Shown: positions 37,801 to 46,827, counted from the first letter of the stretch. The stretch: 64,000 nucleotides of DNA from Leptotrichia hongkongensis (GCF_007990635.1 NZ_AP019846.1:1116001-1180000), one strand, 5' to 3'. Translations and numbers: made by a program. The notes: generated by a model from the sequence alone, not told the origin.

Positions 37801-38917
37801 AAGCAGTCCCTGTTCTATACGAAGTAAGACCTCCATATTGAGTGTAGACTGCAGGAGCATTGGTTACCACACTTCCTGCTCTTGCGTCAGAATAACTTGT
37901 TATTGCAGGATTGGGATTAGACTGATCAAATGTCCAAGTACCTGCTACCGTTCCAGTTGCAGTCGTACTTCTTCCTTGATTTACTTTTTGCCCACTATAT
38001 GTAAATGAATTATTAACACTAAAACCATCATCTACAATAGATACAGTAGTTCCGCTTGCATTTGCATCAGCATTTGCATTATTTATTATTGTATTAGGTT
38101 CAGAAAAAAACGAGACTCCTTGCATATCTTGAGCAAATCCTGTTGCTACTTCATTCAACGCTGGAGGGTTGAATACGTTAGGATTTATATTTGACAAAGA
38201 TTTTTCTTTAAATGTTACAGTAGTGACAGGTGGGATTGAAAAATTAATATGAGGTGCTACCGTAGCAGGATTTACATTTAAATTGGGCAAAGTTGGTGCA
38301 TTTATATTTATTGATGGATCAATTATTAAAGGTTGTCCTCTATCTGGTACAGGTACTGTCCCAACTAGTCCATAATCAAGTCCATTCCTTCTATTGCTAA
38401 GCGATGAAGACGGATCAGCATCTTCATTACCTGAATTTATCGGTAATCTAGAATAAGACTTGCTATTTGGTGAAACATTATTTACCCACCAGTTTCCTCT
38501 ATTTAATTTTCCTTCATAAGGATATTTCTTTTTTTTATCTCCGAGACCTTTAAAAGAACCTCTCCAGTTGTCATAATAATAATTAATTCCATATTGCCAA
38601 GAGCTCCAAGGTGATTTAATCACATGATCTCCTTGTTCCATTAGTTGAATTAATTCTAAATTACTGCTTTTTAACAATTTATCATTTTCTTCTCTTGTTT
38701 TACTAACTTTTTTCTTCATTTCTTTGGTAAAATCTAAAACTTTACCTTTTTGAGATTCTAATTCTGAATCTTTTGATTTTGCAAATGAAATATTTTTAAC
38801 CGAAATAAGACCTGTGAGTAAAAATACAAATAGTGCAGAATCTGTGTATTTAAAATCTTTGTGCCTTTTAGCAAAAGAACATAAATCTTGTTTGATTTTT
38901 CTCAAATTATTAGTCAT
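31853..38917 (-). CDS. Giant type V autotransporter adhesin, copy 2
   Basis: 2354 residues with the same architecture as copy 1: MTNNLRKIKQDLCSFAKRHK start, export segment (ALFVFLLTGLISV), LELIQLMEQGDHV, SPWSSWQYGINYYYDNW, linker, about 1700-residue repeat passenger (NNGTINLTGTGMVGIVG, YNNGTITVGKSE), then the barrel. The N-terminal 110 and C-terminal 330 residues are conserved with copy 1, while the passenger has diverged widely. In the barrel GGDVFVPEMRRRYL replaces GGDVFAGLNEMRRRYL, a two-residue loss confined to a conserved strand. SD AAAGGAG precedes the ATG. Likely surface adhesin. Confidence 0.95.
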   Translation of the reverse strand: MTNNLRKIKQDLCSFAKRHKDFKYTDSALFVFLLTGLISVKNISFAKSKDSELESQKGKVLDFTKEMKKKVSKTREENDKLLKSSNLELIQLMEQGDHVIKSPWSSWQYGINYYYDNWRGSFKGLGDKKKKYPYEGKLNRGNWWVNNVSPNSKSYSRLPINSGNEDADPSSSLSNRRNGLDYGLVGTVPVPDRGQPLIIDPSININAPTLPNLNVNPATVAPHINFSIPPVTTVTFKEKSLSNINPNVFNPPALNEVATGFAQDMQGVSFFSEPNTIINNANADANASGTTVSIVDDGFSVNNSFTYSGQKVNQGRSTTATGTVAGTWTFDQSNPNPAITSYSDARAGSVVTNAPAVYTQYGGLTSYRTGTASSPQTVFSFTQYQQTNSGASIKPGEALESTVSGNWTLMNNTQNPRNRGAGAAYKPFTNTIRFMSINGTHVASSYDPMIVNFNGNLNLYGRSAADTLSTGKPHLTIGVEMQAASAKESIFNNNGVFNLERSSSRPAVNTSDDALGVYLIGMSAMVEDYAQYQPINSNIISNRYAEVTYRPWASEMNNKGTINVKSVDSIGIDFSEFNFEPTAGRINGGALNTAKQASWGNKGSLNTYVRVGDINVTSVDPGTPNVVRGSYGIRIPNIFNGETPGKTVDTDAIYYDETIINGDGGKITLEGSHNAGISISKIIGGSGFGTDTYSEHTMNPSTGPFASTTYTIGTGNMSVYNYQTGIGSNNPSAMGQGGAGTVHGVTVAKTLDNTNRTGDDLIGNIYNLNILVDGKENVGFLRKSDYMKGSYSTSAITKGEADFNIRDTHINSIDFANTADGGVLFRTDRYGINVIRNLNVNPGNAYIGDPDPLAPTDITKNTNKRFNIVMLANGTINHTDAIVPKVKNTGDITVSSGGQNVIGLMAYNGGKAESAGKITVTNSNDSIGIAINGKNNSNKISYGTSSSDIRLKGTRVVGIYNNGAKYDMTGGSIAVEGKDSMGIYASSEGTTNAITKLKNGSVSVDGDGAVALYAKGGSDIELDNATLNVADKGLLFYGSGTSSDKSQLIMSGANSTATIANGGTAFYVKNASGSPLSQIISSASTKTLNLNMQNGSTLIVAEGNGGNVGGELVSNLTSIGTGSITGLNVIGASGTYTPYKATRVPLTVDINSNLDNVNDAYLTSEFSSSSITNNSVISGSGAITAPASLRDKAKLGIAQKNNTGYPRNDVILTNNGTINLTGTGMVGIVGEYAEIYNNGTIKTTGTDSVGILGSNGALAQNNSSGIVEIGNGGTGIAGINYLGSTVPATGTKEIEIVNNGIIKSTGTSSAIGILAIDDQALSGAGIHRITLGNGSNIDVSTSSGLSASDIGVGVYSKISNSAGSVTKVGTIIDNGAVITLNKNGVGFYSDGSDITANGGSISTINGQTGKGIFTNKNVNTSKTILLLGDKSIGIHSYSTISNPNNIINSGNITVGDSSDRNDPSMAIYAPNAGVINHLGNINAGTKSLGIYSENGNVTSLGNITVGNEGLGIYKKNGNLNITGNIVTGNDAVGVYGDNNVIINNSGNITVGDRSFGFAILDNGVNNFTGTSTSTANIGSKSVYVYKAGPLGTVTSETSIFSSGFNSTAFYAVDNAVINNNGVVDFGNSVGSAGAFASNNGIVYNNGTITVGKSEITSSNPANRYYALGMAAKNGGKIYNYGTINVTGDYGIGMFAEDAGSRAENHGTINLTASGDLKGAYGMYLKNGAYGLNTGTIISGRYNNDTNKESIIGVAVLDGATLENRGTIDIDVKNSYGVYIRNGIIKNYGTIRISGTGSTGIRSKNGTYTGAGTMEDAANASVTATNGAVGYVAENSATFEPTSAGSTHIVSPNKVYIDGRLVDIHDFTPGPDPELVNYAFSNVGIYVDTLGRTRPIDWIDGFDPTVSNDLIIGTEIAEKTNSKAIKVGKNILSGFMPKYNQLITAAGASYNLETISASLTWHANRVLEDNGDGIKEVILAKIPYTDFVLKTENAWNFTDGLEQRYGVEGVDTKEKRLFNKLNSIGKNEQALLTQAFDEMMGHQYGNTQQRINSTGNMLDKEFNYLKKEWRNPSKQNNKIKVFGMRDEYNTDTAGIINYTSNSYGFAYVHEDEAIKLGNSSGWYAGAVTNRFKFKDIGKSSENQTMIKAGVFKKMSPKKDYNGALQWTIGGDVFVPEMRRRYLVVDEIFEAKSDYHSYGAAVKTDLGYDIRMSERTHLRPYGALKMEYGRFNNIKEDTGEMRLEVKGNDYFSVKPEVGVEFKYVQPLAVRTNLSVGLTASYENELGKVGEVNNKGRVRYTTADWFNIRGEKDDRRGNGKFDLNIGVDNTRFGVTVNGGYDTKGKNVRGGIGFRAIY
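31854..32812 (-). repeat. 3'-terminal duplicated segment, copy in autotransporter 2
   Basis: 959 bp counterpart of 24357-25321, six bases shorter because of the altered block at 32397-32402. Sequence upstream of 32812 is only distantly related to copy 1. Confidence 0.85.
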
Positions 38918-39094
38918 TTTATTCTCCTTTTTTTGTTAATAAATCATTTTTATAGGAAATTCTATGAAATCAGTAATTTTTATACAATATATTCTTATTA
39001 ATTTTATGCATTTACTTCCTAACAAAAAATATTTAGTTAAAATAGTTATTATAAAATCGCCGTAATTCTTTAATTTTAGTTTATCTATTTAATT

Positions 39095-39126
39095 CAGATG
39101 TAATATTAAATTACATCTGTTTTTTA
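39095..39126 (+). terminator. Strong plus-strand terminator hairpin without an assigned gene
   Basis: CAGATGTAAT (39095-39104), loop ATTAA, ATTACATCTG (39110-39119), then TTTTTT. The U tract is on the plus strand only. It may end a small RNA transcribed rightward from upstream of autotransporter 2. Confidence 0.7.
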
Positions 39127-39275
39127 TAAATTTATTATAATTGCGATTATATTTTAATCAAATTTTATATCTGTACTATTATATCAGATAATTAAAAAAA
39201 TACAACTTTTTTTATGAAAACATTATATAAATCTTTTATTTAAATTATAACTTATTTAGTTTAAACTTTAGTTAA

Positions 39276-39308
39276 ATAAAAAAACAGCAAAACCGAAATT
39301 CTGCTGTT
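39276..39308 (-). terminator. Rho-independent terminator of autotransporter 3
   Basis: Minus-strand arms AACAGCA and TGCTGTT (plus 39302-39308 and 39283-39289) followed by a T tract (plus 39276-39282), about 60 bp after the stop. Confidence 0.65.
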
Positions 39309-39366
39309 CTTAATTTTTTAGGGTATTTTATACCTAAAACTATTATTTTTTCAAAATTACATAGGC

Positions 39367-42300
39367 CTAGTAAATAGCTCTGAATCCTATTCCTGCTCTT
39401 ACATTCTTACCTTTAGTGTCATATCCTCCATTTACTGTTACTCCGAATCTTGTGTTGTCCACTCCGATATTCAGGTCAAACTTACCGTTTCCTTTTCTAT
39501 CGTCTTTTTCTCCTCTGATTCCGAACCAGTCTGCTGAAGTATATCTAACTCTTCCTTTGTTGTTTACATCTCCAACTTTTCCTAGTTCATTCTCATAAGC
39601 TGCAGTCAATCCTACTGATAAGTTAGTTCTTACTGCTAGTGGTTGAATAAATTTGAATTCCATTCCTACTTCTGGTTTAACAGAGAAGTAATCGTTTCCT
39701 TTAACTTCTAGTCTCATTTCCCCTCTGTCTTCCTTGATGCTGTTAAATCTTCCGTATTCCATCTTCAATGCTCCATAAGGACGGAAATGTGTTCTTTCGC
39801 TTAATCTTATGTCATATCCTAAGTCTGTTTTTAAAGCCGCTCCATAAGAATTGTAGTTAGATTTAGCTTCAAATATATCGTCTACAACAAGGTATCTACG
39901 TTTCATTTCGTTTATACCTGCAAACACGTCTCCACCAATTGTCCATTGTAATGATCCGTTATGATCGCTGCTAGGTGACATCTTTTTGAATACCCCTAAT
40001 TTAATCATAGTTTGGTTTTCTTTTGATTTACCAATATCTTTGAATTTGAATCTGTTATTTACAACCCCTGCATACCATCCGTCAGAGTTACCCATCTTAA
40101 TTTTTTCATCTTCGTGAACATAAGCCACTCCAGTAACATTACTTGTATAGTCAATAATTCCTGCAGTATCTGTGCTGTATTCATCTCTCATACCAAATAC
40201 TTTGATTTTGTTATTTTGTTTAGATGGATTTCTCCAGTCTCTTTGAAGGTGATTTAACTCTTTATCTAGTAAGTTTCCTGTAGCGTTAATTCTTTGTTGA
40301 AGGTTTCCGTATTGGTGTCCCATCATTTCATCAAAAGCTTGATATAACAACACTTCTTCGTTATTTCCTATTCCATTTAATTTTTGGAATAATTGATTTT
40401 CTCTTGAACCTAAGGCTTCCACACCATATCTTTGTTCCAGTCCGTCAGCAAAGTTAAATGTATCAGTGCTATTTACTGGTGACTCCTCTCTTCCTGTCCA
40501 TTCTGTGTACGGAATTTTAGCCATATATAGACTTGTTATTACTCCGTTTGAATCCAATGTTGGAGTCGCTATCCATCCTATTGAGCCCGAATACACATTC
40601 CACTTGATATTTGGATTGTTTAACATTGCTATTCTATATGGATTTATTATGTTAGGATCATTTACTAAAATGTATTTGCTAATTGTTGATTCTGCAGCTT
40701 CAGATCCAATAATTAAATCTGCTTCACTTGTCAAATTTTGCAATCCGTCTATTGATTTTGTATAGTTAACCCCTGAAGTATTTATATATAATCCAATGCT
40801 AGAAGCTGATACAGATATTGGATTTTTTGCCATTGTATTTACAACTACTGGTGTTTGAGGTACTCCATTCACAGTAATTGTAGCAGTTGGGACTCCCGCA
40901 GGTGCATCAATTTTTACTCCTCCTACTCCCTTTCCTGTTGCAGGCACTGTATATTCATAAATTGTATCTTCATCTTTTGTGCTTCCATTTACTTTTATAG
41001 TTCCATAGTTTTCCACTGTTCCACCTTTTAAGTAAACTCCCACACCGTTTTTCGCATTTATGTCGATAGTCGCACCTTTATTATTTATCAATTTTGAATT
41101 TTTTCCAAGATATACTCCAACTGTATTTGTGTAAGTCCCTGAACCTGTTGTAATTGAGTTATTGTTTATTGCAGTTGCTCCATTATCAGCATAGATACCT
41201 GTTGTGTTACTTGCGTTCAACACGATATTTCCGTCATTTGTCGCTGTACTTCCCGCACCACTTGCATACATACCGATACTATGTTTCCCGTTTACATTAA
41301 TTGTTCCTTTATTTATTATGTTACCTGTATCAGTTGTTTCATATCCTGCACCCATACCTATTGAGTACAGAGGAGCCAGATTACCGCTACTGTCAACAGC
41401 TGAAATATCTGATTCTCCTACTGTGATTGTTCCGTTGTTTGTTGCAGTTCCGCCTTTAATACTGTAAACTGCCACATTTCCCGAACCATTTGAAAAATCA
41501 ATATTTCCATTATTTGTTACTGTTCCAGCTGAATAAATACCGTAATTTTGTCCTCCTGTAGAAGTTATATTTGTAGAATTTGTTACTGTTCCTGATGTAT
41601 CACTTGAATAAACGTATACATTCTTATCTCCTAGTCCTACATTTGAAATTTTAGAATCTATTGCATTTCCTGTCCCAACATTTACAAATCCAAATGAATT
41701 GTTTCCTATATTAAATGCAGTTCCACTATTTGTAACAGTCTGTCCGCTTCCTACTGTGTAAACCCCAACTGCTTCATCTGTTCCTGTTGTTATTGTTCCA
41801 CCTGTCAAATTTACATTTCCACTTTGAGAATATATTCCAATTGCTGCATTTCCTATTTTCAAGTTACCTGAATTTTCTGCATTATATCCATAAATCCCAA
41901 TTGTATTATTTCCAGAATCTATTGTTCCAGTATTTTCAAGTGTTACAGTATTGTGCTCAGTGTAAAGTCCAACGTTAGGGCTAGTAATTGAAGCTGAATC
42001 TCCCAATGTTATTGTTCCACTGTTCTTGGCTGTATATCCTGGTGTTCCAGTTGCATATATTGCTGTATTTCTATCACCTGTCATAGTGATTTTTCCTGTA
42101 TTTTCCAGTATTACCCCTGGAGAAAGTGCCGCATCTGGTTTGTAAGAAATTGCAACCGAATCATTTCCTGCTGATTCTATTAATCCTGGATTGTTTATTG
42201 CCTGTGTTGTAGAACCTTCTGAATACAATCCTGTTGAATTAGAACCTATTGTAATTTTACCTGCATTTTCAATCAATGAATCCTCAGTTCCATAGATAGC

Positions 42301-45300
42301 TGTTGACTTATCACCAATTGTCATAACTCCTGTTGCTTTGTTGTATAGTTCTCCAAACTTAGCATACATTCCAGTAGAACCTGCACCACTTAAATTAATT
42401 GTTCCTTCATTTGATAATGTAACCTTATTTCTTGCATACAGACTCTTGTTATTTTCCTGAGCCATTGCAACCTGATTAGCCTGTGTTCCTGTAATAGTCT
42501 TAGTATTTGCATTCGTTATTGACGAATTTGAAATTTCAAGCTGATTGAATGCATCGTTGGCATCATCCAAGTTTACATCCTGATTAATTGTAAGGTTACT
42601 TAAGTATAGCATAAATGTCTTATAGTCAGTTCCATTTATATGTGCTCCTGTAGCTTTTGAGACAGCATCTCCTGTTGTATCAGACAAGTCCATTCCAACA
42701 TTTTGAGCAATAAATAGTCTTGACCCCTGCTTCATATCTAGCGTAAGATTCCCTAAAGTTGTATTTGTTCCATCTCCAAAATTATTTTTTGCCCATCCTT
42801 CAATTTGAGTTTTTCCAAAGTTACCGCCATTTCCTACATAATAAAAGGCATTTCCTCTGGTATTAGGAGTAGTTCCACCTTCAATAGTCGCATTCATCTT
42901 TCCATCTATAGCAACTTTTCCTGAACCATCTTCACCAAGATAGAATAGTAATGATTTTTGCCCTGTAGTTGCTGTTCCTGTTCCTTTTAATGTAATCTTA
43001 CCTTTATCAGCATCATAGTTTACTGCTCCCTCATATGCTTTTACAGTGTGGTCTCCAACTTCCAGTGTGGCATTTTCACCTGAATATACCCCAATTGATT
43101 CTGCTTCTTTTACATTAGCGTCCACATTTATACTGTTTGTACCGCTGCTTAAAAGTTTTGAATTTTTACCGGCAACAATACCATAAGAACCCTTTTTAAC
43201 TTTATTTCCTGAGCCATCTAAATATTCATACACTCCAGCAGAACCACCTGCACCATCATTTACTTTTACAGTTCCTGTGGATGTCGTTGTTACATCAGCA
43301 GTATTAGTTGAATTATCTCCAATAACTAATCCTGTAACTCCATTTCCTTCAGCTGTAGTAGTTCCACCATAATTTAATGTACCATTTGTAATCAACACAC
43401 CTGTTGAATTATCACCTTTTACACTAATATCACTTGTTGAAGCAAGTGTTCCCGATGGGTTACCAGTTCCTTTAGTCATATATACACCAACATTAGTTGC
43501 TGTTCCTGTTCCCTTCAACTCAATTTTTCCTGAGTTATTAAGCTGTCCACCACTAGTTGCCATTCCAATTCCATTGATAATCGTATTACCGCTTATTGTT
43601 TTACCTGCATTATTTACAACATCCGCATTTACCCCAACCATTCCTATTGATGAATCGCCATCTAAAGTGATTGTTCCATTATTTATTGCTTTAGGTGTTC
43701 CAGGTGCATCTGTTGATACTGACCCTTTACCTACTCTCATAGCTATATTTTGTCTTTTTTCAGTACTGCTGACATTAATTGTTCCAGCTGCATCATTTGT
43801 TATATCATCAGCAGCATTCGCAATCAAAACCATACCGGTATTACCTTTACCACCAGAAACATTTATTATTCCATTATTTTTTACTCTTCCTTGATATGCT
43901 CTTATTGAAGTAGCATTGCTATAATTAGAATCTTCTATAACTGCTATTCCTGATGACAATGAATTTACTGGATTATTCTTGGAATCAACTCCTGCATCCC
44001 CACTTACATTAAGTATTCCAGTATTTTCCATCGTACTATTAGGTGCTACACGTGAAGACCATTTCATACCATAGCTCGCTGTACCGCCTATATTCATCTT
44101 ATTTGCATTTGTAACTTCTACAAGCGAAGGTGAATCAGGAGCATAAATTTGAATTCCTATTGATTTTTCACCACCAAAATCAATTGTTCCATTATTTGTT
44201 AAAACATATTTACTATTAACTCTTCTATCGTCATTCTCAAAAGTTAATATCATACCAATTTTATATCCTGTATACCCAGCAGCAGTTCTATTTATATCAA
44301 CAGTTGTCCCACCTAGTAACGGTGCAAGAGTTAACGGTGCAGAAGCTCCTTTGGCTAATCCACCAATAGTTGCAAGCGTCGTTTCAGAAGCATCTGTTAT
44401 TGTTCCTGTATTAACTATTTCTCTTTTACTTCCATTTGGCCCGTAATATGTATCTGTTTGAACTTCAAATCCCACTGTCAAAGGTCCAACCAAATTAACT
44501 GTTGCTTTGTTATCAAGTTTAACATCTGTATTTGCTGGTGCATTATCCATTGTAGCTGCCCGAGAACCACCAACTAAAAAATTTTGTGCATTATATCCTC
44601 TTCCCGCATTTCTTTCAGATTGTTTTTGAGTTTCATTAAGTGGATTTTCTGAATTAACTGTTAAATTAGTTGTTAAATTGTAATTTGTTTCTGTATCAAA
44701 GTATGATTTTAATAAAACACTTCCTGTATTATTCCAAGAATGTCTTAATGACGGATAACCATCTCTAAGTCTTCCTTTAGTACCTGGAGCATTAGCTAAA
44801 ACCGAAAAAGCATTAAGATCAAAATCATAATTATAAGCTCCACCATTTACGCTACTTCCACAATCTGCCATATAATTACAGTAAGAACCTAGCTGTATAT
44901 TAAAAGTCGGTGGTGCTGGTAATTCTGGCAATTCTGGCAACCCAATAACTGGTTTTGGTGGTGTAAAGCTAATTGTTTCTGGTAATGTTGGTGTAACCAC
45001 ACTTTTTGCCGCTATTACAATTGGTGATTTATTTACATTTCTTGGACGTATTCCTGCACGTACTTCAAAAGGTATAATTGGCTCTTTTACCGATTTTACA
45101 CTGGCTATACCATATCCTTTTGCTGAACCTGAAGCAGAATTTGCTTTTCTATTTTTGTCTAATAGACCATAGTTACTACTGTCTGGTGATATTGCCCTTT
45201 CATAAATATTAGAACTTCTTTCAAATATACCTTCATAAGGGTATTTTTCTTTTTTATCTCCTCTTCCTTTGTAAGTTCCATTCCAATTATTATTAAAATA

Positions 45301-45636
45301 ATTAATTCCATATTGCCAGCTGCTCCAAGGAGATTTAACAACATGATCTCCTTGCTCCATTAATTGAATCAGTTCAAGATTCGTACTTTTTAATAATTTA
45401 CTATTCTCTCTTCGTGTTTCTTTAACCTTTTGATGTATACTTTTTATTGAAGATGAAATCTCCTGTTTTTGATTTTCTGTGCTTTTATCTGTAGTTTGCG
45501 AAAACAAATTACTTGTAATCGATACTACCCCTGTCATTAAAAATGTGACCAATGCAGAATCTGTGTATTTAAAATCTTTTGTTTTTTTTGCAAATGCACG
45601 TAAATCTTTTTGCAAATTTCTAAGATTATTTGTCAT
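39367..45636 (-). CDS. Giant type V autotransporter adhesin, copy 3
   Basis: About 2089 residues. Same layout as copies 1 and 2: MTNNLRNLQKDLRAFAKKTK, export segment ALVTFLMTGVVSITSN, LELIQLMEQGDHV, SPWSSWQYGINYFNNNW, Pro-rich linker (TPTLPETISFTPPKPVIG), repeat passenger (NNGTITVGESDIS, NSTGVLITNGTLNYGG), and a barrel ending AGIGFRAIY. The barrel is similar to but clearly diverged from the other two. The open frame extends to ATG 45684, which has a good GGAG, adding 16 residues; I use 45636 because MTNNLR is where both paralogues begin. Predicted surface adhesin. Confidence 0.93.
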   Translation of the reverse strand: MTNNLRNLQKDLRAFAKKTKDFKYTDSALVTFLMTGVVSITSNLFSQTTDKSTENQKQEISSSIKSIHQKVKETRRENSKLLKSTNLELIQLMEQGDHVVKSPWSSWQYGINYFNNNWNGTYKGRGDKKEKYPYEGIFERSSNIYERAISPDSSNYGLLDKNRKANSASGSAKGYGIASVKSVKEPIIPFEVRAGIRPRNVNKSPIVIAAKSVVTPTLPETISFTPPKPVIGLPELPELPAPPTFNIQLGSYCNYMADCGSSVNGGAYNYDFDLNAFSVLANAPGTKGRLRDGYPSLRHSWNNTGSVLLKSYFDTETNYNLTTNLTVNSENPLNETQKQSERNAGRGYNAQNFLVGGSRAATMDNAPANTDVKLDNKATVNLVGPLTVGFEVQTDTYYGPNGSKREIVNTGTITDASETTLATIGGLAKGASAPLTLAPLLGGTTVDINRTAAGYTGYKIGMILTFENDDRRVNSKYVLTNNGTIDFGGEKSIGIQIYAPDSPSLVEVTNANKMNIGGTASYGMKWSSRVAPNSTMENTGILNVSGDAGVDSKNNPVNSLSSGIAVIEDSNYSNATSIRAYQGRVKNNGIINVSGGKGNTGMVLIANAADDITNDAAGTINVSSTEKRQNIAMRVGKGSVSTDAPGTPKAINNGTITLDGDSSIGMVGVNADVVNNAGKTISGNTIINGIGMATSGGQLNNSGKIELKGTGTATNVGVYMTKGTGNPSGTLASTSDISVKGDNSTGVLITNGTLNYGGTTTAEGNGVTGLVIGDNSTNTADVTTTSTGTVKVNDGAGGSAGVYEYLDGSGNKVKKGSYGIVAGKNSKLLSSGTNSINVDANVKEAESIGVYSGENATLEVGDHTVKAYEGAVNYDADKGKITLKGTGTATTGQKSLLFYLGEDGSGKVAIDGKMNATIEGGTTPNTRGNAFYYVGNGGNFGKTQIEGWAKNNFGDGTNTTLGNLTLDMKQGSRLFIAQNVGMDLSDTTGDAVSKATGAHINGTDYKTFMLYLSNLTINQDVNLDDANDAFNQLEISNSSITNANTKTITGTQANQVAMAQENNKSLYARNKVTLSNEGTINLSGAGSTGMYAKFGELYNKATGVMTIGDKSTAIYGTEDSLIENAGKITIGSNSTGLYSEGSTTQAINNPGLIESAGNDSVAISYKPDAALSPGVILENTGKITMTGDRNTAIYATGTPGYTAKNSGTITLGDSASITSPNVGLYTEHNTVTLENTGTIDSGNNTIGIYGYNAENSGNLKIGNAAIGIYSQSGNVNLTGGTITTGTDEAVGVYTVGSGQTVTNSGTAFNIGNNSFGFVNVGTGNAIDSKISNVGLGDKNVYVYSSDTSGTVTNSTNITSTGGQNYGIYSAGTVTNNGNIDFSNGSGNVAVYSIKGGTATNNGTITVGESDISAVDSSGNLAPLYSIGMGAGYETTDTGNIINKGTINVNGKHSIGMYASGAGSTATNDGNIVLNASNTTGIYADNGATAINNNSITTGSGTYTNTVGVYLGKNSKLINNKGATIDINAKNGVGVYLKGGTVENYGTIKVNGSTKDEDTIYEYTVPATGKGVGGVKIDAPAGVPTATITVNGVPQTPVVVNTMAKNPISVSASSIGLYINTSGVNYTKSIDGLQNLTSEADLIIGSEAAESTISKYILVNDPNIINPYRIAMLNNPNIKWNVYSGSIGWIATPTLDSNGVITSLYMAKIPYTEWTGREESPVNSTDTFNFADGLEQRYGVEALGSRENQLFQKLNGIGNNEEVLLYQAFDEMMGHQYGNLQQRINATGNLLDKELNHLQRDWRNPSKQNNKIKVFGMRDEYSTDTAGIIDYTSNVTGVAYVHEDEKIKMGNSDGWYAGVVNNRFKFKDIGKSKENQTMIKLGVFKKMSPSSDHNGSLQWTIGGDVFAGINEMKRRYLVVDDIFEAKSNYNSYGAALKTDLGYDIRLSERTHFRPYGALKMEYGRFNSIKEDRGEMRLEVKGNDYFSVKPEVGMEFKFIQPLAVRTNLSVGLTAAYENELGKVGDVNNKGRVRYTSADWFGIRGEKDDRKGNGKFDLNIGVDNTRFGVTVNGGYDTKGKNVRAGIGFRAIY

Positions 45637-46030
45637 CTTTTTACCTTGTATGATAAATATATAATTAACTATATAAAATATCATACTCTCCTTTCTTTTT
45701 TATTAACTTTTTTTAATTAAATTTAAAATTATTACATTTACATACTTTTTATATTTAGTTCTTTAATATCATAGCTATTATTTGTAATAAATTCAAATTT
45801 TTTCACTTATTTTTATTTCCAATTTATTTTGATTTAATATATTTTAATATTAGAAAATAATAAGTTTAATATATTTTTTTACAATTTAACTCCTTAGTCA
45901 CTATTGCATCAAAATGTATTAATATGTATAATAAAGAAAAAGTCATTACTTTTTTTAATTTTGAAAAAGAATTATATTGTGCTATAATGTATCTTAGAAT
46001 GTAAAAAATATATAAAATATGGAGGTTTTT
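45637..46030. other. Divergent intergenic region between autotransporter 3 and the 46031 gene
   Basis: About 390 bases, highly AT-rich. Contains the possible 16-codon leader extension of autotransporter 3 (to 45684) and, at 45961-45988, the promoter of the rightward gene. No other coding potential seen. Confidence 0.4.
45961..45988 (+). promoter_or_regulatory. Promoter of the small membrane-protein gene
   Basis: TTGAAA (45961-45966), 16-base spacer, TATAAT (45983-45988), 42 bases before the ATG at 46031. Confidence 0.55.
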
Positions 46031-46588
46031 ATGGATTTAGAAAATAAAAAAAGTGACGAGGATTTCTTAGCCGAAGAAAAAAAATCTGAAAATGAAAAAA
46101 ATGAACGGCATTTTAATAACGTTGAGTCATTAAATAAAATAAGAAATGAAGTAATTGGTAATTCAAGCATTGAACAAAACAGATCAAATAATTTTGAATC
46201 AAATTCCAGCAATACAAATGATTCAATTACACTAACTTTGGATGCACTAACTACTAAAAATATGAAATTTATGGCAACAGTTATAAAAGTTTTCTCAGTA
46301 TTAGGAATTATTGTGGGAGTTTTCCAAATATTTGCATTCTTTATTGGAATCCTAACAATTATAATATCACTAAAATTCCTTAAATCAGCAAATGCTTTAG
46401 AAGAAGCTCTACTTATGAAAGATGAAAACAAATTAAAACAATACTTTAATGAGCAATCTAAAGCCTTGAAATTATACATTATCTTTATAATTGTCAGTAT
46501 TGTTATATGTATTGTTGTTTACGGATTTATCATCGCTGCATTTATATCGGGGGTTTTAAATAATTCTTCTTACTACAATTCATACTAA
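46031..46588 (+). CDS. Small membrane protein (DUF5362-like)
   Basis: 185 residues from ATG 46031; an in-frame ATG at 46019 lies within the GGAGG Shine-Dalgarno and is rejected. Residues 1-75 are charged and probably disordered and cytoplasmic. Two hydrophobic regions follow: FSVLGIIVGVFQIFAFFIGI continuing into LTIIISLKF, and LYIIFIIVSIVICIVVYGFI. Between them FLKSANALEEALLMKDENKL is a conserved-looking amphipathic segment as in DUF5362 proteins. Function unknown; own promoter and terminator. Confidence 0.75.
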   Translation: MDLENKKSDEDFLAEEKKSENEKNERHFNNVESLNKIRNEVIGNSSIEQNRSNNFESNSSNTNDSITLTLDALTTKNMKFMATVIKVFSVLGIIVGVFQIFAFFIGILTIIISLKFLKSANALEEALLMKDENKLKQYFNEQSKALKLYIIFIIVSIVICIVVYGFIIAAFISGVLNNSSYYNSY

Positions 46589-46610
46589 AAAATAGAATTT
46601 TACATTATAA

Positions 46611-46650
46611 TAGGAAAAGCTAAAAATTAATATCTGCTTTTCCTAATTTT
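46611..46650 (+). terminator. Rho-independent terminator of the small membrane-protein gene
   Basis: TAGGAAAAGC (46611-46620) pairs perfectly with GCTTTTCCTA (46636-46645), followed by a short U-rich tail. Confidence 0.7.
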
Positions 46651-46827
46651 TATATTAGTTTTCTTTATTCTTTAAATTAAGACTAAGATTTTTTGAAAAT
46701 AGAAATGATATTAAATAGAGTTTAGTGCCATAAATTATATAGTTTCTCAAAAAAATTATAATCATTCTTAATTTCCTTACAAGAAATTTAATAAAAGATT
46801 ATGATTTCACGATTATAAACAAAACAA

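Larger units (their letters stand above)
38918..39366. other. Intergenic region between autotransporters 2 and 3
   Basis: 449 bases without a coding region. It contains a plus-strand terminator hairpin (39095-39126) with no plus-strand gene before it and the terminator of autotransporter 3 (39276-39308). I could not identify a convincing promoter for autotransporter 2. Confidence 0.4.

Noticed and set aside
24396-45664. Many open frames of 60-120 residues on the plus strand within the three autotransporter genes
   Set aside because: They are antisense shadows of a repetitive, stop-poor coding strand, lack Shine-Dalgarno sequences, and recur at matching places in the paralogues only because the coding strand does.
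45994-46479. 161-residue minus-strand frame
   Set aside because: Antisense to the small membrane-protein gene at 46031-46588, which has a promoter, Shine-Dalgarno and terminator; the minus frame is Phe/Ser-rich shadow.
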